Part shown: positions 17,485 through 24,795 of the stretch, piece after piece
How the letters are laid out: each line of letters starts with the position of its first letter
How positions within the stretch are numbered: position 1 is the stretch's first letter
Origin: Acidobacteriota bacterium
GTDB taxonomy: Bacteria > Acidobacteriota > Vicinamibacteria > Fen-336
Length of the DNA stretch: 34,153 nucleotides
Assembly (NCBI GenBank): GCA_003222275.1
Contig: QHVJ01000068.1
Coordinates: 1 to 34,153 of the forward strand
Direction of reading: 5' to 3'
The notes under the pieces: model-generated
What the model was told of the DNA's origin: nothing
What the model saw: the letters and a program-made list of their open reading frames with translations, nothing else
The model's database searches: none
Translations under genes and position numbers: made by a program

Positions 17485-18540
17485 GTGCGCCCCGTCCTTC
17501 GCATCGCCCTCATCGGCTTCGGCAACGTGGGAAGGCGTTTCGCCGAGCGGCTCGCCGGCCCCTACGGCCGCGCCCTGCGGGCGGCGGGCGTCGAGCCGCG
17601 GGTCACCGGCATCGCCACCGCCCATCATGGGCTGGCCGTGAACGAGGACGGCCTTCCGCTCGGCCGCTGCCTCGCCGCCGTGCGCGCGGGCCGATCGCTG
17701 TCCGCGCTCCATCGCGGGCCGTCGCTGCGGTCCGTGGCCGCCTTCGTCCGTCGCGCGCCGGTTGACGTCGTCGTGGATGTGACTCCCCTCGACCCGCGGC
17801 GAGGCCAGCCGGCCGTGACTCACGCGCGCGCAGCCCTCCGCGGCGGGCGCCACGTGGTGACGGCGAACAAGGGACCGCTCGCCTTCGCGTACCGCAGCCT
17901 GAAGCGGCTCGCGAAGCGTCAGGGCCGCCTCTTCCTCTACGAATCGGCGGTCATGGACGGGGCCCCGATCTTCAACCTGGTGGCACGCTGCCTGCCCGGC
18001 GTGCGGGTGCTCGGCTTTCGCGGAACCCTCAACAGCACCACGAGCCTTGTCCTCACCCGGATCGAGCAGGGGGTGAGCGTGGCGGCGGCGCTGAGGGAAG
18101 CGCAGGCGCTGGGCATCGTGGAGGCCGACCCGAGCCACGACCTCGACGGGTGGGACGCGGCCGTCAAGGGCTGCGCGCTGGCGAGCGTCCTCATGGGCGC
18201 GTCGATTCGTCCCGCGCGCGTCCGCCGGAGGGGCATCCGCCGCCTGCCGGCGTCCGCGGTCCGCGCCGCCGCCCACGCGGGCCGGCACTTCCGGCTGGTG
18301 ACGCGCGCCGTGCGCGTGCGGGGCGCGGTGCGGGTGAGCGTGGCGCCGGAGGCGCTCCCGGCCGGCGACCCCCTGTGCGGGGCGGGCAGCGACTCCGCCC
18401 TCGTCCTGGAGACCGACCTCATGGGCGAGATCGCCGTCCTCGAGCGCGGAGGTACGGTGGAGCAGACCGCTTACGGCCTCCTCTCCGACCTCGTCACGGT
18501 GGCGCGCGCGCACGCCTCGCGCCGCCGCCGCCGGCGGTGA
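17485..18540 (+). CDS. Homoserine dehydrogenase (no ACT domain)
   Basis: 351 residues from GTG 17485, the only start that leaves the first strand intact. RIALIGFGNVGRRFAERL is the NAD(P)-binding turn. VVVDVTPLDP and GGRHVVTANKGPLAF follow the homoserine dehydrogenase pattern, and the catalytic domain has GFRGTLNSTTSLVLTRIEQG and EADPSHDLDGWDAAVKGCALASVLMG, with the acidic residues and Lys of the active site. It reduces aspartate semialdehyde to homoserine, the branch point to methionine and threonine. It lacks the C-terminal ACT domain, so allosteric threonine control is unlikely. The last six residues are all Arg. It lies 28 nt after the lipoprotein gene, at the end of the sulfate locus, where making the carbon acceptor for sulfur would fit. 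Confidence 0.87.
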   Translation: MRPVLRIALIGFGNVGRRFAERLAGPYGRALRAAGVEPRVTGIATAHHGLAVNEDGLPLGRCLAAVRAGRSLSALHRGPSLRSVAAFVRRAPVDVVVDVTPLDPRRGQPAVTHARAALRGGRHVVTANKGPLAFAYRSLKRLAKRQGRLFLYESAVMDGAPIFNLVARCLPGVRVLGFRGTLNSTTSLVLTRIEQGVSVAAALREAQALGIVEADPSHDLDGWDAAVKGCALASVLMGASIRPARVRRRGIRRLPASAVRAAAHAGRHFRLVTRAVRVRGAVRVSVAPEALPAGDPLCGAGSDSALVLETDLMGEIAVLERGGTVEQTAYGLLSDLVTVARAHASRRRRRR

Positions 18541-18543
18541 ACG

Positions 18544-18549
18544 TATAAT
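18544..18549 (+). promoter_or_regulatory. Perfect -10 box before the membrane protein gene
   Basis: TATAAT at 18544-18549 lies just past the homoserine dehydrogenase stop and 30 nt before the ATG at 18580. The region 17 bp upstream is only GCC repeats, so no -35 is visible. This is a weak or activator-dependent promoter if real. Confidence 0.35.
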
Positions 18550-18556
18550 CCGCGCC

Positions 18557-18583
18557 ATGACGCACCGCGGCCAGATTCGATGA
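18557..18583 (+). other. Eight-codon ORF overlapping the next start (possible leader peptide)
   Basis: ATG at 18557 opens MTHRGQIR and its TGA (18581-18583) overlaps the ATG of the membrane protein (18580) in an ATGA. This geometry could couple translation. It has no clear ribosome binding site and may be chance. Confidence 0.25.
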
Positions 18584-19512
18584 CCACCGCCGCGCCGGCC
18601 GTCGCCAGGCCCTCGCCGCTCGACGCGGCGCAGCAGGCCATCGATCACACCCGGCGGCACCTCTTCCCCTTCCGCTTCGAGCGCTGGCTGATCCTCGGTT
18701 GTGTCGCGTTTCTCGACCAGTGCGGCCGCCAGAGCGGCATGCGGGGCGCCTTCAACTTCCCGGCGCGCGGCGGCTGGGGCAACGTGGGTCGGGGCGGGGG
18801 CGAGGTTTCGAAGGCGGTCGAGTGGCTGGCCACCCACGCCTTCATCGTGGCCGCGGTCGCCGCCGCCGTCCTGACCGTGGTGATCGCGTTCAGCGCCCTC
18901 GTGCTGTGGGTCAACAGCCGGGGGGTGTTCATGTACCTGGACAACGTGGCCAGCGGCCGGGCCGACTTCGAACGCCCCTGGCGCGAGCACGCCGCCCGCG
19001 CCGGCTCGTACTTCGCGTGGAGCTTCGGCCTCGCCCTCGCGACCCTGGTCGGGCTCCTCCTCCTGGGCGCCGCCGCCGCGATCGCGGTGGCGGTGCTCGT
19101 CAGTGGCCCGCCCGGCTCGGGCCTGACGGCCGGCCTCGGCCTCGGCGCCGTGTTCGTGTCGTTCTTGATGTTGATCGTGGGCGCCGGTCTGGCTTCGCTC
19201 GCCCTCCGTGACTTCGTGGCCCCCCTGCAGGTCCGGGCGGGCCTCGGCTGCCGCGACGCGATGCGGCTGCTGTTCCATCTGGTGCGCACCCATCCCGGCG
19301 TGTTCGTGGTGTACGTCCTGTTGAAGATCGCCTTCAGCATGGTGGCGGGAATCATGATCGTCGTCGCCGCCTGTCTGACGTGCTGCTGCGCGATTCTCCC
19401 GGTGGTGATGCAGACCGCCCTCCAGCCCCTCTTCTACTTCGAGCGCGCCTGGTCCCTCTTTCTCTTGCGCCAGCTCGGCTACGACCTCGTCTCCGCCGCC
19501 GCCGCCGGCTGA
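18580..19512 (+). CDS. Polytopic inner-membrane protein of unknown function
   Basis: 310 residues. A soluble N-terminus with HTRRHLFPFRFERWLILG (a positively charged amphipathic lead-in) is followed by a Gly/Arg-rich loop (PARGGWGNVGRGGG). The strong hydrophobic segments are about 88-113 (FIVAAVAAAVLTVVIAFSAL), 146-170, 185-206 and 245-275. WVNSRGVFMYLDNVASGRADF and RPWREHAARAGSYFAWS resemble the uncharacterised acidobacterial membrane proteins that carry the DUF4013/DUF7544 type of layout. It has no transport or enzyme motif. ATG 18580 overlaps a tiny upstream ORF. Function unknown. Confidence 0.75.
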   Translation: MTTAAPAVARPSPLDAAQQAIDHTRRHLFPFRFERWLILGCVAFLDQCGRQSGMRGAFNFPARGGWGNVGRGGGEVSKAVEWLATHAFIVAAVAAAVLTVVIAFSALVLWVNSRGVFMYLDNVASGRADFERPWREHAARAGSYFAWSFGLALATLVGLLLLGAAAAIAVAVLVSGPPGSGLTAGLGLGAVFVSFLMLIVGAGLASLALRDFVAPLQVRAGLGCRDAMRLLFHLVRTHPGVFVVYVLLKIAFSMVAGIMIVVAACLTCCCAILPVVMQTALQPLFYFERAWSLFLLRQLGYDLVSAAAAG

Positions 19513-19528
19513 CGCCGCCCACACGGCC

Positions 19529-19550
19529 GTCCGCGGAGCGAAAAGCGGAC
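19529..19550 (+). terminator. Hairpin after the membrane protein gene
   Basis: GTCCGC (19529-19534) pairs with GCGGAC (19545-19550) around a 10-nt loop, 16 nt past the stop codon. There is no T-run, so terminator function is weakly supported. Its position before a long A/T-rich regulatory stretch makes a transcription boundary likely. Confidence 0.3.
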
Positions 19551-19569
19551 CTCCATGTCGACGTCGAGG

Positions 19570-19649
19570 TACTGACAATGTATACAAATAAAACGCAACT
19601 ATAAAGTCGTCAAAAAACCTTGCGAATGCGTCAAAAAGAGATTGACGAC
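19570..19649 (+). promoter_or_regulatory. A/T-rich inverted-repeat regulatory region before the receiver gene
   Basis: This is one of the few A/T-rich islands in the window. CTGACA at 19572-19577 is -35-like; TATACA (19581) and TATAAA (19600) are possible -10 boxes, but neither is at ideal spacing. GTCGTCAA (19606-19613) and TTGACGAC (19642-19649) form a perfect 8-bp inverted repeat, and an extra direct copy CGTCAAAAA lies between them at 19629. The CGTCAA repeats suggest a multi-site regulator. Confidence 0.45.
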
Positions 19650-19746
19650 GGGCGCCCGCCACCCGAGAATCACGCGTCGTCGGAGGTTTTGCGGAGGGTC
19701 TGGTGGCGTCGTTCCGGGACCCGGGCGGCCGACGCTGCTCACCGAG

Positions 19747-20127
19747 ATGACGCGCGTCCTCCTGGCCGAGGACGAGCCGCTGCTCCGCGAGATACTGGTC
19801 GAAGGCCTCGTCGACGAGGGCTTCGACGTCGAAGCCGCCGTGGACGGCCTGGAGGCGCTCGTCCTCTACCGCGCCCAGCGCCCGTTCGATGCCCTGCTCC
19901 TCGACGAGGAGATGCCCGGGCTCACCGGCCGGCAGCTCCTGCGCCTGCTGCGCGGCGAAGGCGACCGGGTGGCGGCCGTGATCTTCAGCGGCAATCTCGT
20001 GCTCGAAGCCGGCGAGCAGGCCGAGCTCGGAATCGGCCCGGTGTTGCGCAAGCCGGTGTCGATGCGCGAGCTCTGCGCCGCCCTGCACGCCGCAATCGCC
20101 GCCGCGAAGCGCCCCCCGGGCCCCTGA
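19747..20127 (+). CDS. Stand-alone response-regulator receiver (CheY-like)
   Basis: 126 residues from ATG 19747. Earlier in-frame starts would add a low-complexity, basic N-terminus (RITRRRRF...), so the ATG before RVLLAEDEPLLREIL is preferred. Acidic residues AEDE coordinate Mg2+, the phospho-acceptor is the Asp in LLLDEEMPGLTG, FSGN carries the switch Ser and LRKPVSM the conserved Lys-Pro. No DNA-binding or enzymatic output domain follows, so it acts through protein contacts or as a phosphorelay sink. No histidine kinase is nearby. It lies 73 nt upstream of the DinB-mod group and may be in the same unit. Confidence 0.88.
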   Translation: MTRVLLAEDEPLLREILVEGLVDEGFDVEAAVDGLEALVLYRAQRPFDALLLDEEMPGLTGRQLLRLLRGEGDRVAAVIFSGNLVLEAGEQAELGIGPVLRKPVSMRELCAALHAAIAAAKRPPGP

Positions 20128-20200
20128 CCTTCCCGGGGCACCCGGCCCTGGTGTAGGCTCTAGTGTTCGGAGCGCACCGCATCCGGTACACGGAGGAGCC

Positions 20201-20686
20201 ATGTTCTTCAGCGCCGCCGAGCGGGAGGAGCGCATCGTGCAGTACGAGCGCGGCCCGCTGCGCATCCGCGACGCGCTCGCCGTCGTGCCCGACGAGGCCG
20301 TGCGGTGGCGCCCCCGCCCGGAAAGATGGTCCGTCCACGAGGTGGTCTGCCACTGCGCCGACTCCGAGATGAACGGCGCCGCGCGCATCCGCTACCTCGT
20401 CGCGCAGAAGGAGCCGACGATCCTCGGCTACGACCAGGACGAGTGGGCGCGCGTCTTCAACTACCACGCGCTGCCGCTGGAGCCCGCCCTGCGCACCATC
20501 GAGGCGGTCCGGGCGAGCACCACGCTCCTGCTCCGGACGCTGCCGGAAGAGGCGTGGCGCAAGGAGGGCCAGCACAGCGAGTCGGGCCGCTACACCGCCC
20601 AGGACTGGCTGAGGATCTATGCCGATCACCTGGACAAGCATGCCCGGCAGATCGAGCGGAACCTCGCGGCCTGGAAGGAGTCGTGA
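20201..20686 (+). CDS. DinB-like metal-binding four-helix protein
   Basis: 161 residues with a strong ribosome site (GGAGGAG, 20191-20197). The DinB_2 pattern is visible: WRPRPERWSVHEVVCHCADSE supplies the first His, and the late helix DWLRIYADHLDKHARQIERN supplies the HxxxH pair, giving a three-His metal site. Relatives act as metal-dependent thiol transferases (mycothiol or bacillithiol type) or are unassigned. Here it overlaps modA by 4 nt, so it is co-translated with the molybdate transporter. Whether it binds Mo, Zn or Ni is unknown. Confidence 0.82.
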   Translation: MFFSAAEREERIVQYERGPLRIRDALAVVPDEAVRWRPRPERWSVHEVVCHCADSEMNGAARIRYLVAQKEPTILGYDQDEWARVFNYHALPLEPALRTIEAVRASTTLLLRTLPEEAWRKEGQHSESGRYTAQDWLRIYADHLDKHARQIERNLAAWKES

Positions 20687-21429
20687 AGGCGTCCCTCTTC
20701 GCCGTCCTGGCCCTGCTGCCGGCGGTCGGAACGGGCTCCCGCGAGGGGGTGACGGTCTTCGCGGCCGCGAGCCTGGCCGATGCCGTCGAGGAGATCGGCC
20801 GGGCCTACGAGAAGGACAGTGGAACCAGGGTCGTCCTGAACGTCGGTGCCTCCAGCGATCTCGCCCGGCAGATCCTGGCCGGAGCCGGCGCCGACCTGTT
20901 CTTCTCCGCCGACCGCGCGCAGATGGACGTCGTGGAGAAGGCGGGCCTCGTGCGCGGCTCCGACCGGGTCGAGCTGCTCTCCAACGTGCTGGTGGTGGTG
21001 GTGCCGGCGGACGCTCCGACCCGGGTGGGCTCTCCGGCGGACCTCGCCCTCTTGCGCCGGATCGCGCTCGCCGATCCGGAGGCGGTGCCGGCCGGCGTCT
21101 ATGCGCGGCGCTACCTGGAGTCGATCGGGCTGTGGTCGGCGCTGAAGGACCGGGTGATCCCGACCCTGAACGTCCGCGCCGCCCTCGCCGCCGTCGAGTC
21201 CGGCAACGCGGACGCCGGCCTCGTGTATCGCACCGACGCCGCTCTCTCCCGGCGGGTGCGGGTGGCCTTCACGGTGACCGCGGAGCAGGGACCCAGGATC
21301 GTCTACGTGCTCGCTCCGCTCGCCGACTCGCGCAAGCCGGCGGCGCTCGAGCTGGTCCGCCGCCTGGCGGGCCCCGAGGCGCGGACCATCTTTGAGAGAT
21401 ACGGCTTCCAGGTCCTCGCTCCCCGCTGA
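20683..21429 (+). CDS. modA: Molybdate-binding periplasmic protein ModA
   Basis: 248 residues from GTG 20683, with GGAAGGAG at 20674-20681 (inside the DinB end). The short signal peptide is KASLFAVLALLPAVGTG. ModA markers are VTVFAAASLADAVEEIG (AAASL supplies oxyanion contacts), LNVGASSDLARQI (the second Ser site), GADLFFSADRAQMD, ADPEAVPAGVYARRYLES and SGNADAGLVYRTDA. These match the molybdate/tungstate class rather than sulfate. Molybdate versus tungstate cannot be decided. A 9-nt gap leads to modB. Confidence 0.93.
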   Translation: MKASLFAVLALLPAVGTGSREGVTVFAAASLADAVEEIGRAYEKDSGTRVVLNVGASSDLARQILAGAGADLFFSADRAQMDVVEKAGLVRGSDRVELLSNVLVVVVPADAPTRVGSPADLALLRRIALADPEAVPAGVYARRYLESIGLWSALKDRVIPTLNVRAALAAVESGNADAGLVYRTDAALSRRVRVAFTVTAEQGPRIVYVLAPLADSRKPAALELVRRLAGPEARTIFERYGFQVLAPR

Positions 21430-21438
21430 GGCCGGGCG

Positions 21439-22119
21439 GTGCTGACCCGGGACGAGGCCGGGGTCGTCCTCTTCACGCTCGAGGTCGCCGCCCTCGCCAC
21501 GCTTCTCATCTTTCCGCTCGCGCTGGGGGCCGCCCTGGCGCTGGCCCGGTACCGGGGGCCGGGAAAGGGAGTGCTGGAAACGATCCTGTCGCTGCCCCTC
21601 ATCCTGCCGCCGACCGCAGTGGGGCTGGTGCTGCTCGAGGCGCTTTCCCGCCGCGCGTCCCTCGGTGGCTGGCTGGCCGCCCGCGGCATCGAGATCGTCT
21701 TCACGTGGAAGGCGGTCGTGCTCGCCATGGCCGTCATGTCGTTCCCCCTGCTCGTGCGCTCGGCGCGCACCGCTTTCGAGGAGGTGGACCCGCGGCTCGT
21801 CGGGCTGGCCCGGACGCTGGGCTGCGGGCCGGCCGCCGCGCTCTTCCGCGTGACCCTGCCCCTGGCCTGGCGCGGCGTGCTCGCCGGCACCGTCCTCGCC
21901 TTCGCGCGGGCGCTCGGCGAGTTCGGCGCCACGGTGATGGTGGCCGGCAACATCCCGGGCCGGACGCGCACCCTCGCCCTCGCCATCTTTCACGACAACC
22001 AGGTCGGCCGCGACGATCGCGCCGCCGTCCTCGCCGGGGTGACGGCGGCACTGGCCTTCGCCGCGCTGTGGACGACCGAGCTGCTGGCGCGGCGGCTGGG
22101 CCGCAGGCGGGAGGAGTGA
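21439..22119 (+). CDS. modB: Molybdate ABC transporter permease ModB
   Basis: 226 residues from GTG 21439 with five predicted membrane helices. LSLPLILPPTAVGLVLLEAL is the conserved ModB segment. The EAA loop is VGLARTLGCGPAAALFRVTLP, followed by [30 protein letters not shown], diagnostic for ModB. It forms the homodimeric inner-membrane channel. Its stop overlaps the modC GTG by 4 nt. Confidence 0.94.
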   Translation: MLTRDEAGVVLFTLEVAALATLLIFPLALGAALALARYRGPGKGVLETILSLPLILPPTAVGLVLLEALSRRASLGGWLAARGIEIVFTWKAVVLAMAVMSFPLLVRSARTAFEEVDPRLVGLARTLGCGPAAALFRVTLPLAWRGVLAGTVLAFARALGEFGATVMVAGNIPGRTRTLALAIFHDNQVGRDDRAAVLAGVTAALAFAALWTTELLARRLGRRREE

Positions 22120-23297
22120 TCGAGATCCGCGTCGACGTGCCGCTGGCCGGCTCCGAGCTGCGGGTCGAAGCCCGGCTGCCGGCGGCGGTCACGGCGGTCA
22201 TGGGCCCATCGGGCGCGGGCAAGACGTCGCTGCTGGAGGCGATCGCGGGCCTGCGGCGGCGCACCCGCGGCCGGATCGCCTGTGACGACGTGGTGTTCCT
22301 GGACACGGAGCGCGGGGTGGCGATCGCCCCCGAGCGGCGGCGTGTCGGCTACGTGCCGCAGGACGCGGGCCTGTTTCCGCATCTCACCGCGCACGGCAAC
22401 GTGCGCTTTGGCGCGCGCGAGGATGAAAGGCGCGTCGAGACCGCCATCGACACCCTCGACCTCCGGCCGCTCCTGCCGCGCCACCCGGCGTCTCTCTCGG
22501 GGGGCGAGAAACAGCGGGTCGCCCTGGCCCGCGCCCTCGCCACCTCGCCCCGGATCCTGCTCCTCGACGAGCCGCTCGCGGCGCTCGACGTCGAGCTGAA
22601 GGAGCGCGTCCTGCCGTACCTCGTCCGCATCCGCGACGAGTGGAAGGTGCCGATGCTGTACGTCACCCACAACGTGGGCGAGGCGCTCGCCCTCGCCGGA
22701 GAGGTGCTCCTGCTGCGGGATCGGCGAGTCGAGGCTCAGGGCCGACCCCTGGACCTGCTCTCGTCCCCCGGCCTGTCGGTCGAGGCCGAGGCGGGCATCG
22801 AGAACCTGCTTCCGGGCCGGATCGCCGGCCATGATGCGGCGGGAGGTGTGAGCCGCGTCGAGCTCGAGGGCGGCATCCCGCTCTCGGTGCCGCTGGCCGC
22901 GACGCGCCCCGTGGGCGCGCGGGTCATGGCCGCGATCCGGGCCGAGGACGTGCTCGTCTCTTCGGCCCCGGTGAAGGGGCTGTCGGCGCGCAACGTCTAC
23001 GAGGCGCGGGTCGAGGGCCTGGAACGCACGGGAGTCGACGTCACGCTGCGGTGCGCGCTGACGGCGGCGCCGTCACCGTGGCTCGCGCGGGTGACGCCGG
23101 CCGCGGTCGAGGCGCTCGGCCTCAAGGCCGGTCAGCCCGTCTGGCTCGCTCCACGTCGAAGCGCAGGACGTCGATCAGATCGGGAGCGGGACTGCCCTGG
23201 CGCGGCACGAGGGGAAGCCCGTCGGCGTCGACGATGCCGGGCAGCAACAGGCACTCGATGCGCCGGCCCGCCTCCAGGGCGACGCCGGGATCGATGA
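22116..23297 (+). CDS. modC: Molybdate ABC transporter ATP-binding protein ModC, with antisense-derived C-terminal tail
   Basis: 393 residues from GTG 22116. Walker A is GPSGAGKTS, the Q-loop VGYVPQDAGLFPHLTAHGNV, the signature [15 protein letters not shown], Walker B ILLLDEPLAALD and the H-loop YVTHNVGEA. After about residue 225 the MOP/TOBE-type molybdate-sensing domain runs to QPVWLAP (about residue 346). The family normally ends there. The remaining roughly 45 residues are Arg-rich and featureless (RRSAGRRSDRERD...) and are encoded opposite the end of the convergent minus-strand gene, 23122-23297. The stop therefore appears to have been lost and replaced by a later chance stop. The tail probably has no conserved function. 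Confidence 0.93.
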   Translation: MIEIRVDVPLAGSELRVEARLPAAVTAVMGPSGAGKTSLLEAIAGLRRRTRGRIACDDVVFLDTERGVAIAPERRRVGYVPQDAGLFPHLTAHGNVRFGAREDERRVETAIDTLDLRPLLPRHPASLSGGEKQRVALARALATSPRILLLDEPLAALDVELKERVLPYLVRIRDEWKVPMLYVTHNVGEALALAGEVLLLRDRRVEAQGRPLDLLSSPGLSVEAEAGIENLLPGRIAGHDAAGGVSRVELEGGIPLSVPLAATRPVGARVMAAIRAEDVLVSSAPVKGLSARNVYEARVEGLERTGVDVTLRCALTAAPSPWLARVTPAAVEALGLKAGQPVWLAPRRSAGRRSDRERDCPGAARGEARRRRRCRAATGTRCAGPPPGRRRDR

Positions 23298-24774
23298 CGA
23301 GCGCCCGCTTGCCATCGTCGTACGCCAGCTTCATGGTCGCGAAGCCGCCCGGCGGGGGAGAGTCCGCGTAGCGGAGGACGATGTGGCCGGCGAAGCTGTC
23401 GTCGTCCATGTACTTGTTGAACTGGATCACGAAGCGCGCGTCGGATCGGATGCGGTCGCCGTCGAGGGGCAGGGTGAAGACGACGACGGGGCGTACGTTG
23501 CTACCGCCCGCGATGCGCACGGTCTTGACGCGCGCCGCCGACGGCGTGGGCACGAGCGCGATCTTTTCCGCTCGCACCACGACCTGGCCGTCACGGAGGA
23601 CCGCCCGGCCGACGACCTCCAGCCAGGTCCGGGAATCGTCCTGCACGTCGGGGTCGAGCTTGAAGTCTCGTCCACTCGGGGCCCGCCCCGTCACCCACAC
23701 GGCGGTCCGCTCGTCCTTGAGCACCCAGTCGAGCCGATGGCGGAACGAAGGGGCCGGCAGGTCGCCGTAGAGGTTGCGGCCGCGGAACTGGCCCGTCACC
23801 CGCACCCGGCGGCCCTTGACGGCGTCGGGGTTGGTGACGAGCTCCGGCAGCTTGACCGATGCCACCTCCACGGCGATGGAGGGACCGGTCGGCATCCCCG
23901 ACGCGTCGAAATCCCAGAACGACACGGCATAGCGCGGGGAGGGCGCGGGCGCGGTCGCGTCGCGGCGGACGACGCCGGTCAGCTCGATCACGTGCCCCGG
24001 CCAGCCCTTCGACTCCACGGCGACGAGGCGGGCGATCTCGGTGTCGGCGGTCACGAACACGGCGGCTCCCGATTCGTCGATGAGACGCGCGGGAGCGTTC
24101 GCCGCGGGGGCCTCGAAGCGGCCGCGGACGCGCACGGCCTGGCCCTCGAACTCCGCCGGTGCCTCGGTGATCTCCGCGGGGCTGACCTCCCACGTCGAGC
24201 CGTAGAGCGCCTCGCGGATCAGGGTCGCGGGAGCCGGCGTCCTCCCCAGGGCGTCCCGGATGGCGTTGACCGCGGCGCGGGTGTCGGCGGTAACCGCCGA
24301 AGGCAGGTTCAGGTGCTCGACGATCGGCGCCGTGGATGCCGCCGAACCGGTCACAGGCACTGCATCCCCATCGGGGCCCATCATCACCGCCCCGTTGTCG
24401 CGGACGAGCTGGGAGATCTGGGACGTGCGGACCTTGCGCTCCTCCAGTAGCCACTGCGCGTGCGGGCGGGGGATGAGGAGCATGCGCTGGCCCTTGCCCT
24501 TGCGGAACTCGAGGGCGAAGCCGGGCTCGCCGAGCGCCACCGAGCGCACGTCGTCGAACGAGACCTCGACCTTGACACGGCAGCCCATGTCCCCCGGGAT
24601 GCCCTCCCAGATCACGACGCGGCGCCGCGGGTCCAGGGTCAGGACTCCGCCATCGAGGTGGTCCGTCTCACGATGGGCGAGGGCCAGCTCGACGGCGCCG
24701 TTGCGCACCGCCATCCAGTCGCGGGGCGGCGGGAGCGACGCTTCGAGCAGCAGAGCAAGCGCGAGGGCGGTCAT
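23122..24774 (-). CDS. Secreted multidomain protein with OB-like repeats and SbsA Ig-like domain
   Basis: 550 residues, with a short signal-like N-terminus (TALALALLLEASLPPP). The first third holds a beta-rich domain (RRRVVIWEGIPGDMGCRVKVEV, RKGKGQRMLLIPRP). Then come at least two OB-fold-like units (FEGQAVRVRGRFEAP, VKGRRVRVTGQFRGRNLYGDL) and a third beta unit (TWLEVVGRAVLRDGQVVVRAEKI). The C-terminus resembles a bacterial Ig-like (Big_5/SbsA) domain: VVVFTLPLDGD, FVIQFNKYMDDDSF, ALVIDPGVALEAGRRI. No catalytic site is visible. It begins 21 nt downstream of boxR on the same strand and so is probably co-transcribed with it. Its 3' end overlaps modC by 176 bp. Function unknown; the domain calls are tentative. 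Confidence 0.7.
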   Translation of the reverse strand: MTALALALLLEASLPPPRDWMAVRNGAVELALAHRETDHLDGGVLTLDPRRRVVIWEGIPGDMGCRVKVEVSFDDVRSVALGEPGFALEFRKGKGQRMLLIPRPHAQWLLEERKVRTSQISQLVRDNGAVMMGPDGDAVPVTGSAASTAPIVEHLNLPSAVTADTRAAVNAIRDALGRTPAPATLIREALYGSTWEVSPAEITEAPAEFEGQAVRVRGRFEAPAANAPARLIDESGAAVFVTADTEIARLVAVESKGWPGHVIELTGVVRRDATAPAPSPRYAVSFWDFDASGMPTGPSIAVEVASVKLPELVTNPDAVKGRRVRVTGQFRGRNLYGDLPAPSFRHRLDWVLKDERTAVWVTGRAPSGRDFKLDPDVQDDSRTWLEVVGRAVLRDGQVVVRAEKIALVPTPSAARVKTVRIAGGSNVRPVVVFTLPLDGDRIRSDARFVIQFNKYMDDDSFAGHIVLRYADSPPPGGFATMKLAYDDGKRALVIDPGVALEAGRRIECLLLPGIVDADGLPLVPRQGSPAPDLIDVLRFDVERARRADRP

Positions 24775-24795
24775 GGCCGGAGAAATCAGACGATT

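Noticed and set aside
14841..17525. 894-codon minus-strand open frame
   Set aside because: Opposite four convincing plus-strand genes including the aminotransferase; low-complexity, no motif.
17407..20388. 993-codon minus-strand open frame
   Set aside because: Opposite homoserine dehydrogenase, the membrane protein and the receiver gene; composition is typical of shadow frames.
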